A stretch of 22,909 bases of DNA, taken from contig DASZYT010000008.1 of the NCBI GenBank assembly GCA_035545275.1, positions 1 through 22,909 on the forward strand. Reading direction: 5' to 3'. Under the pieces are notes generated by a model. The model made no database searches, was not told where the DNA came from, and saw only the letters and a program-made list of their open reading frames with translations. Origin of the DNA: DASZYT01 sp035545275 (lineage in GTDB: Bacteria; Patescibacteriota; Saccharimonadia; Saccharimonadales; UBA4665). The stretch's first letter is position 1, and each line of letters begins with the position of its first letter. The position numbers and the translations under genes are program-made. This document shows positions 18,997-22,909 of this stretch, piece after piece.

Positions 18997-19926
18997 TTAG
19001 AAAATCTTTTTGCGGCGACCAAAGATTGCTACGGCCAGCACCAAACTAATAGTAAAGAGCATGATGGCGCCGTAGGCCCACGGCTCGTGCTGCCACGGCA
19101 ATGGCACGTTCATGCCGTACATGCTGTAAAACAGGTTGGGAATGGCTATCATAACGGTGGCAATAGTAAGCACCTTAATGGTGCGATTTAGGTTGTTGGA
19201 GCTAATGGAAGTGTAGGCGTCACGAATGTTGGCGATGGATTTCATGTTGGAATTACAGGCCTCGATAGACTGTTCGTTGTTGAGCAGCAAGTCCTCGACG
19301 ATATCCTGGTCTTCTTCAAACAATGGCATGTAGCGGCCCAGCAGCAGGCGGCGAAGCGTGGCGTTAGTGGGTAGCAATGACGCCAAAAATTCGTTAAGTT
19401 CGTCCTCTATCGTGACAAAGTCTACAAAGTCTTGGTTGGAAATGGCGTGGCCGCGCAAACGAGCGCGGATGGCTTTAATCATCTTGGAGGTGTCGGCAAT
19501 GTAGTAGTCGTACTTATCACTGATGAGCCCGAGAATCTGCAGCACCAGCCGGGTGCGTTGGGTAGTGTTAAAGTCGACGTGGCCCGTCAAAAATAGCTCA
19601 AGTGACGGCATACGGACAAGCGACACGGTGATAAGGATTTCTTCGTCAAAAATGAATAACAGCGGCACCGTCTGCAATTCGCCGTCCTCGGCTCGGTACG
19701 CAAACCGCACAAAGATGTAGCTACGGCTGTCTTCCTTTTCGAGGCGTGGCATTTCATCTTCGTCTAGGGCATCTTCGATGTGGCCAGGGTTGAGGTTGAA
19801 CTTTTTTACCAGTTCATTTATCTCATTATGGTCGGGAGTTTCTACGTACACCCAGCATCCACGGCGATACTCGTTCAGCTCTTCGACGGCAGGCTTGCGC
19901 AAGCTTTTATAGATGTATTTGATCAT
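18997..19926 (-). CDS. corA: CorA-family magnesium/divalent-metal channel
   Basis: 309 aa, CorA/MIT family pentameric Mg2+ channel. A large N-terminal cytoplasmic domain (about 1-240) holds the long stalk helix region (KMIKAIRARLRG ... FVTIEDELNEFLASLL). Two C-terminal membrane helices (about 250-270 and 283-303) are separated by the signature YGMNVPLP, whose GMN forms the selectivity filter. The tail RRKK is positive-inside. ATG 19926 has AAGGAAA about 10 nt upstream and a perfect TATAAT on the minus strand at 19955-19950. Single gene, terminated by the shared hairpin at 18972-18994. Substrate could be Mg2+, Co2+ or another divalent ion. Confidence 0.92.
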   Translation of the reverse strand: MIKYIYKSLRKPAVEELNEYRRGCWVYVETPDHNEINELVKKFNLNPGHIEDALDEDEMPRLEKEDSRSYIFVRFAYRAEDGELQTVPLLFIFDEEILITVSLVRMPSLELFLTGHVDFNTTQRTRLVLQILGLISDKYDYYIADTSKMIKAIRARLRGHAISNQDFVDFVTIEDELNEFLASLLPTNATLRRLLLGRYMPLFEEDQDIVEDLLLNNEQSIEACNSNMKSIANIRDAYTSISSNNLNRTIKVLTIATVMIAIPNLFYSMYGMNVPLPWQHEPWAYGAIMLFTISLVLAVAIFGRRKKIF

Positions 19927-19949
19927 GTTGGTGTTTCCTTATGGGTACG

Positions 19950-19955
19950 ATTATA
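19950..19955 (-). promoter_or_regulatory. -10 box of corA
   Basis: TATAAT on the minus strand, 23 nt before the ATG, leaving a short leader with the AAGGAAA ribosome binding site. The expected -35 region (GTACAC) is poor. Confidence 0.45.
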
Positions 19956-20012
19956 CACCTTGAAAGAAGTATGTGTACTATCCGGCTTGGGGCCCCACAA
20001 AGGCTAGGTCGT

Positions 20013-20050
20013 AAAAAGTAAGACCGACCTTGAAGGCCGGCCTTACTTTT
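20013..20050. terminator. Terminator hairpin after the Pro-rich membrane protein gene
   Basis: AAAAGTAAG pairs with CTTACTTTT (right arm 20042-20050), with interior CCG/CGG and CCT/AGG pairs separated by A-C mismatches. T-runs at both ends make it usable in either direction; it lies downstream of the gene ending at 20177. Confidence 0.65.
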
Positions 20051-20130
20051 CGTGCGCGCCCACCCTGGCGCGGATGTAAAATTTTGTTTTTTAAGAAAAT
20101 TTTTGTTTCACGCGCCTTGTTGCGCACGAA
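20049..20130. repeat. Nested (concentric) inverted repeats
   Basis: Three inverted-repeat pairs share one centre near 20090: TTCGTGCGC (20049-20057) with GCGCACGAA (20122-20130), GGCGCG (20067-20072) with CGCGCC (20111-20116), and AAAATTTT (20078-20085) with AAAATTTT (20096-20103). CGCGCC (20055-20060) can also pair locally with GGCGCG (20067-20072). The outer GC-rich arms and AT-rich core could form a cruciform or a long RNA hairpin. No gene lies in 19956-20176. Confidence 0.7.
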
Positions 20131-20176
20131 TCACTTTAAGCATAACACTTTTTATGTGCTCGTCAAATGAGTATGC

Positions 20177-21364
20177 CTAGAGCGAATTGCCAAAGGTGTT
20201 TTCCAGCTGAGCCCACGTGATATCGGCCGATGGTTCGCTGGGCAGCGTCGTACTATCGTAATCGGTGTAGGTATTGGTTACGGGCGAGCCGTCGCTGGTC
20301 AGGGTTACTTTTACGAACTCTTTGGTGGATGCATCTACATAGAGCTTGACCGAGTCATTGCCACCCACGCTAGCCAGGGCGGTTTTGATGTCGGCAGTAC
20401 TCAGGCCTAGGTAGCCAGCAGCTTTGGTATTGAGATCTTTGAGCTTGCTGACATTTTCGGTAATGGGATACACGTAGGTCTTTTTGCCATCAAGCGTGGT
20501 GGTAGTGACTGCTTTGCTATCGTACTTGTAGATATTGTTGGATACCACAAAGTCTGTCAGGGTTTTTTGCTGAGAGCTCGAGAAATTGCCAAAGATGAAG
20601 TCGCCAAACACAAACACTCGAGGGTCTGCCATATCGCTAAAGTTGGTATTTATGTTGGCTGGCACTGTGCCGTCTTTGCGTAGCTGTACCCATTTGTTGG
20701 TAACGTCACTAAAATAGCTGTCGAGCGTGCTGTTGCCAAAGCTCTTGAACTTGAGATAGCTGTTTTGTAGCGTACCGTAGGTTGCCATATCAAATGTTAC
20801 GTCTGAGCTTTTTACGGTGACGGCGGCACTAATTTTGGGATCTTTGATGTTGGCCACGTCATATTTGACGGTACCGTTTACATCACTACTTTTGGCTGTC
20901 TGGGTCACTGATTTGGTCTTGAATAGGTTGCTCACGGCCACCTTAAAAATGTGGTCCGGGCTATTTTGCTGCTTGTACCACATGTAGGCGCCAGCACCGG
21001 CACCACCCAGCACCACGACCACAATAACAATAGCCAACAGCAGCTTTAGCTTGCCCTTGCCAGCCGGTGAAGCCGCCGATGCGGATACCCCGCCCATTAC
21101 CGGAGGCTGTGCAGGGGTAGCGGCGGGCGCAGGAGTGTCGGTAGGTGGGGAAACTTCAGGACCAAATACTTGAGGCTGCGGTGCGGCAGGCGTTTCGGCT
21201 GGTGGTGGGGGTAAATCAGCGGGTGGCGCTACCGGTTCGGCAGGCTGCTCAGGAGCCGGGGAAGGCGCCGGAGCTTCAGCCGGTGGTGTTACCGGCTCGG
21301 GCGGTGCACTATTTGGTTCTGGTGGAGTTTGCGGTGGCGTGGGGGTTGGTTCGTTTGGTGGCAT
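20177..21364 (-). CDS. Pro-rich single-pass membrane protein with extracytoplasmic domain
   Basis: 395 aa. The first ~95 residues are extremely rich in Pro and Ala (PPNEPTPTPPQTPPEP and similar, low complexity), likely a disordered cytoplasmic tail. One transmembrane helix follows (about 106-128, LLLAIVIVVVVLGGAGAGAYMWY after a GKGKLK stop). The outer domain (about 135-395) has alternating strands with many Thr/Ser/Val (VTVKSSDVTFDMATYGTLQ, KLYVDASTKEFVKVTLTSDG), reminiscent of LppX/LolA-like beta domains of actinobacterial lipoproteins. The fold is only a guess and I assign no function. AAGGAAA precedes ATG 21364. Promoter candidate TTGACA-16-TATGCT. It lies between corA and ligA, minus strand like both. 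Confidence 0.75.
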   Translation of the reverse strand: MPPNEPTPTPPQTPPEPNSAPPEPVTPPAEAPAPSPAPEQPAEPVAPPADLPPPPAETPAAPQPQVFGPEVSPPTDTPAPAATPAQPPVMGGVSASAASPAGKGKLKLLLAIVIVVVVLGGAGAGAYMWYKQQNSPDHIFKVAVSNLFKTKSVTQTAKSSDVNGTVKYDVANIKDPKISAAVTVKSSDVTFDMATYGTLQNSYLKFKSFGNSTLDSYFSDVTNKWVQLRKDGTVPANINTNFSDMADPRVFVFGDFIFGNFSSSQQKTLTDFVVSNNIYKYDSKAVTTTTLDGKKTYVYPITENVSKLKDLNTKAAGYLGLSTADIKTALASVGGNDSVKLYVDASTKEFVKVTLTSDGSPVTNTYTDYDSTTLPSEPSADITWAQLENTFGNSL

Positions 21365-21399
21365 AAAGTTTCCTTCTCAATTTATAAAAATATACTCTA

Positions 21400-21427
21400 A
21401 GCATAAGCATTTGCACTCATCTGTCAA
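21400..21427 (-). promoter_or_regulatory. Candidate promoter of the Pro-rich membrane protein gene
   Basis: Perfect TTGACA (21427-21422), 16 bp, TATGCT (21405-21400) on the minus strand, about 29 nt of leader before the ATG. TATATT at about 21395-21390 is an alternative -10 but too far from this -35. Confidence 0.5.
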
Positions 21428-21448
21428 CTATCGTATTTTCAGTAAGCC

Positions 21449-22909
21449 TTACTGCTGCAGCAGCTTTAGTAACTCTTGTTCGGTGAGTTGGGTAGTGCCG
21501 AGCTTGGCGGCTTTTGCCAGCTTGGATGCACCAACGTTGGCGCCCACTACCAGGTAGTCGGTGTCTTTGCCCACACTGCTTTGGAATGTGCCCCCCAGGG
21601 CACGGATACGTTCGGCAGCGATGTCGCGGCCCATGGTCTGAAGTGTGCCTGTTACCACGAAATTCTTACCGTGCAACGGCCCGCGGGCGCGCGACTCATA
21701 CACCGGCTGCACGCCCAATTGCTCAAATTTTTCCAGCAGTTTTTCGTTGTCTTCGTCGGCAAACCAGGCAGCGACAGACTCCGCCACCACGTCGCCGATG
21801 CCTTCGACTGCCTGCAGCTCTTCGAGCGTGGCATGTGCCAACTTGTCGAGACTACCAAACCGCTCGGCCAAATCAATGGCGGTCTGGCTGCCCACGTGGC
21901 GGATGCCGAGGCCGTAGATGAACCGCGGCAGCTGCGGGGTTTTAGCGTCGGCAATGGCGCTAATAAGATTGTTGGCGGACACTTCGGCAAAGCGCTCAAG
22001 CCCCATCACCTGCTCGCGGGTCAAGGTATAAATGTCGGCCATGTCGTGCACCAGCTTGGCATCTACCAGTGCGGCCACGTTCTTTTCGCCCAGGCCTTCA
22101 ATGTCAAGCGCACCCTTGCTGGCAAAATGCTCCAGGGCTTTTTTGAGCAATAACTTGCCGGTGGCACCCTTCACGCGGTACACTGCTTCGCCATCGGGCC
22201 GCACAAAGGCCAGCTCGGGGTACTGGCGCTTTAGCTCGGCCTCCATGTCAAATGGCTTGGTGTTTTTGGGTCGCAGCTCAGCCAAAACCTTTGAGACCTG
22301 GGGGATGATATCGCCCGCCTTGAAGATGACGACGGTGTCACCCACCCGGATGTCTTTGCGTTCAATCTCATCGGCGTTGTGCAGACTGGCGTGCTGCACC
22401 GTTGTACCGGCAACCACCACTGGATTAAATACTGCCACGGGCGTAGCGGCGCCAGTGCGGCCAATGCTAATGACGATGTCTTTGACGATAGTTGTGGCTT
22501 CCTCGGCAGCATATTTGTAGGCGATGGCGCCGCGTGGCGCTTTGCCTACGAAACCCAGGTCGGCAAACAGTTGGCGATCGTTGAGCTTTACCACCAGGCC
22601 ATCGGTGTTGAACGGCAGATCGTGGCGCTTGTCTTCCCACTCAGCAGCAAAACCCATGATGTCGTCGACCGTTTTTACCACTTTTGCTTGCGGGTTGGCA
22701 GCGATGCCGAGCGCACGCAGCGCACGGTACACAAAATCGTTAGTAGGCACCTCGCCAGCATCATCGCGCAGCAAGTCGTATGCCCGAAAGCGCAATGGCC
22801 GTGCGGCCGCCAGTGCCGGGTCGAGCTGGCGAATGGTACCGGCCGCCAGGTTACGCGGGTTGGCAAAGGTTGGCTTGCCGGCAGCTTCTTGCTTTTTGTT
22901 AAGTTCAGC
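21449..22909 (-). CDS. ligA: NAD+-dependent DNA ligase (5' end off window), zinc finger missing
   Basis: Last 486 codons of LigA, which seals nicks in replication and repair using NAD+. Seen: FANPRNLAAGTIRQLDP of the adenylation domain, FNTDGLVVKLND and GKAPRGAIAYKYAAEEA, the OB domain (ISIGRTGAATPVAVFNPV, VGDTVVIFKAGDIIPQV), then helix-hairpin-helix repeats (DIEGLGEKNVAAL, YGLGIRHVGSQTA, VEGIGDVVAESV), and a BRCT domain (LHGKNFVVTGTLQTMGRD ... LVVGANVGASKLAKAAKLG). The catalytic KxDG Lys is beyond the window. Between the OB fold and the HhH region the family has four zinc-binding Cys; here ELKRQYPELAFVRPDGEAVY and YRVKGATGKLLLKKALEHF have none, and no Cys at all occurs in 486 residues. Confidence 0.95.
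   Translation of the reverse strand, partial: AELNKKQEAAGKPTFANPRNLAAGTIRQLDPALAAARPLRFRAYDLLRDDAGEVPTNDFVYRALRALGIAANPQAKVVKTVDDIMGFAAEWEDKRHDLPFNTDGLVVKLNDRQLFADLGFVGKAPRGAIAYKYAAEEATTIVKDIVISIGRTGAATPVAVFNPVVVAGTTVQHASLHNADEIERKDIRVGDTVVIFKAGDIIPQVSKVLAELRPKNTKPFDMEAELKRQYPELAFVRPDGEAVYRVKGATGKLLLKKALEHFASKGALDIEGLGEKNVAALVDAKLVHDMADIYTLTREQVMGLERFAEVSANNLISAIADAKTPQLPRFIYGLGIRHVGSQTAIDLAERFGSLDKLAHATLEELQAVEGIGDVVAESVAAWFADEDNEKLLEKFEQLGVQPVYESRARGPLHGKNFVVTGTLQTMGRDIAAERIRALGGTFQSSVGKDTDYLVVGANVGASKLAKAAKLGTTQLTEQELLKLLQQ

Overview
The window (22,909 bp, roughly half GC, densely packed) looks like chromosomal DNA from a small-genome bacterium. My best guess is a member of Candidatus Saccharibacteria (TM7) or another Patescibacteria lineage. 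The basis is the mix of families: TrmB-type regulator, YkuD L,D-transpeptidase lipoprotein, VIT/CCC1 carrier, slipin, a Clp ATPase with an unusual N-terminus, and many small proteins. UGA is used as an ordinary stop here. The taxon is an inference; there is no rRNA to settle it.

Layout. 1-3380: glmM (3' end cut by the left edge), divergent from a TrmB-family regulator and a lipid-anchored L,D-transpeptidase. 3464-4842: an unrecognised protein and a family 2 glycosyltransferase, both minus strand. 4861-6080: a small metal-response locus (AbrB-fold regulator, CsoR-family repressor, SHOCT membrane protein, DUF4396 membrane protein) with a CsoR-type operator inside its promoter. 6188-7657: an operon of a YdeI/OmpD-associated protein, peptidase E and a minimal nucleotidyltransferase. 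7760-10374: a defence-like segment. It holds a predicted nuclease-like protein, then a converging three-gene operon of DUF3892 protein, CD-NTase and Cap15-like 2TM effector (a CBASS). A candidate ~120-nt RNA with its own promoter and terminator lies just upstream. 10407-12332: accessory genes (histidine phosphatase-like, six-TM protein, DHFR/RibD-fold reductase), with repeated echoes of the DHFR-gene 3' end after each gene. 12377-12648: tRNA-Gly(GCC) behind a long structured leader. 12722-15427: an AT-rich Clp ATPase gene. 15503-16773: a candidate sRNA, a second glycosyltransferase and a small membrane protein. 16778-17302: tRNA-Phe(GAA) with partial copies of itself and the same kind of structured leader as tRNA-Gly. 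17299-18776: slipin and VIT/CCC1 pair. 18848-18994: tRNA-Ala(GGC). 18997-21364: CorA and a proline-rich single-pass membrane protein, separated by nested inverted repeats. 21449-22909: ligA, 5' end beyond the right edge.

Most notable signals: (1) two homologous ~100-nt structured RNA leaders directly in front of two different tRNA genes; (2) tRNA-Gly and tRNA-Ala replace the near-universal G19-C56 tertiary pair with U19-A56 and A19-U56; (3) a compact CBASS operon with DUF3892 as first gene, preceded by a candidate sRNA or attenuator; (4) at least seven genes have a -10 box exactly 6 nt before the start codon, so their mRNAs are predicted to be leaderless; (5) the LigA fragment has no cysteine, so the family's four-cysteine zinc finger is absent.

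No gap between genes exceeds 300 bp. The larger ones (about 10174-10453, 17031-17298, 19927-20176, 12333-12539, 15428-15617, 16774-16954) all hold RNA genes, repeats or hairpins and are annotated. No CRISPR array, insertion sequence or rRNA was seen.
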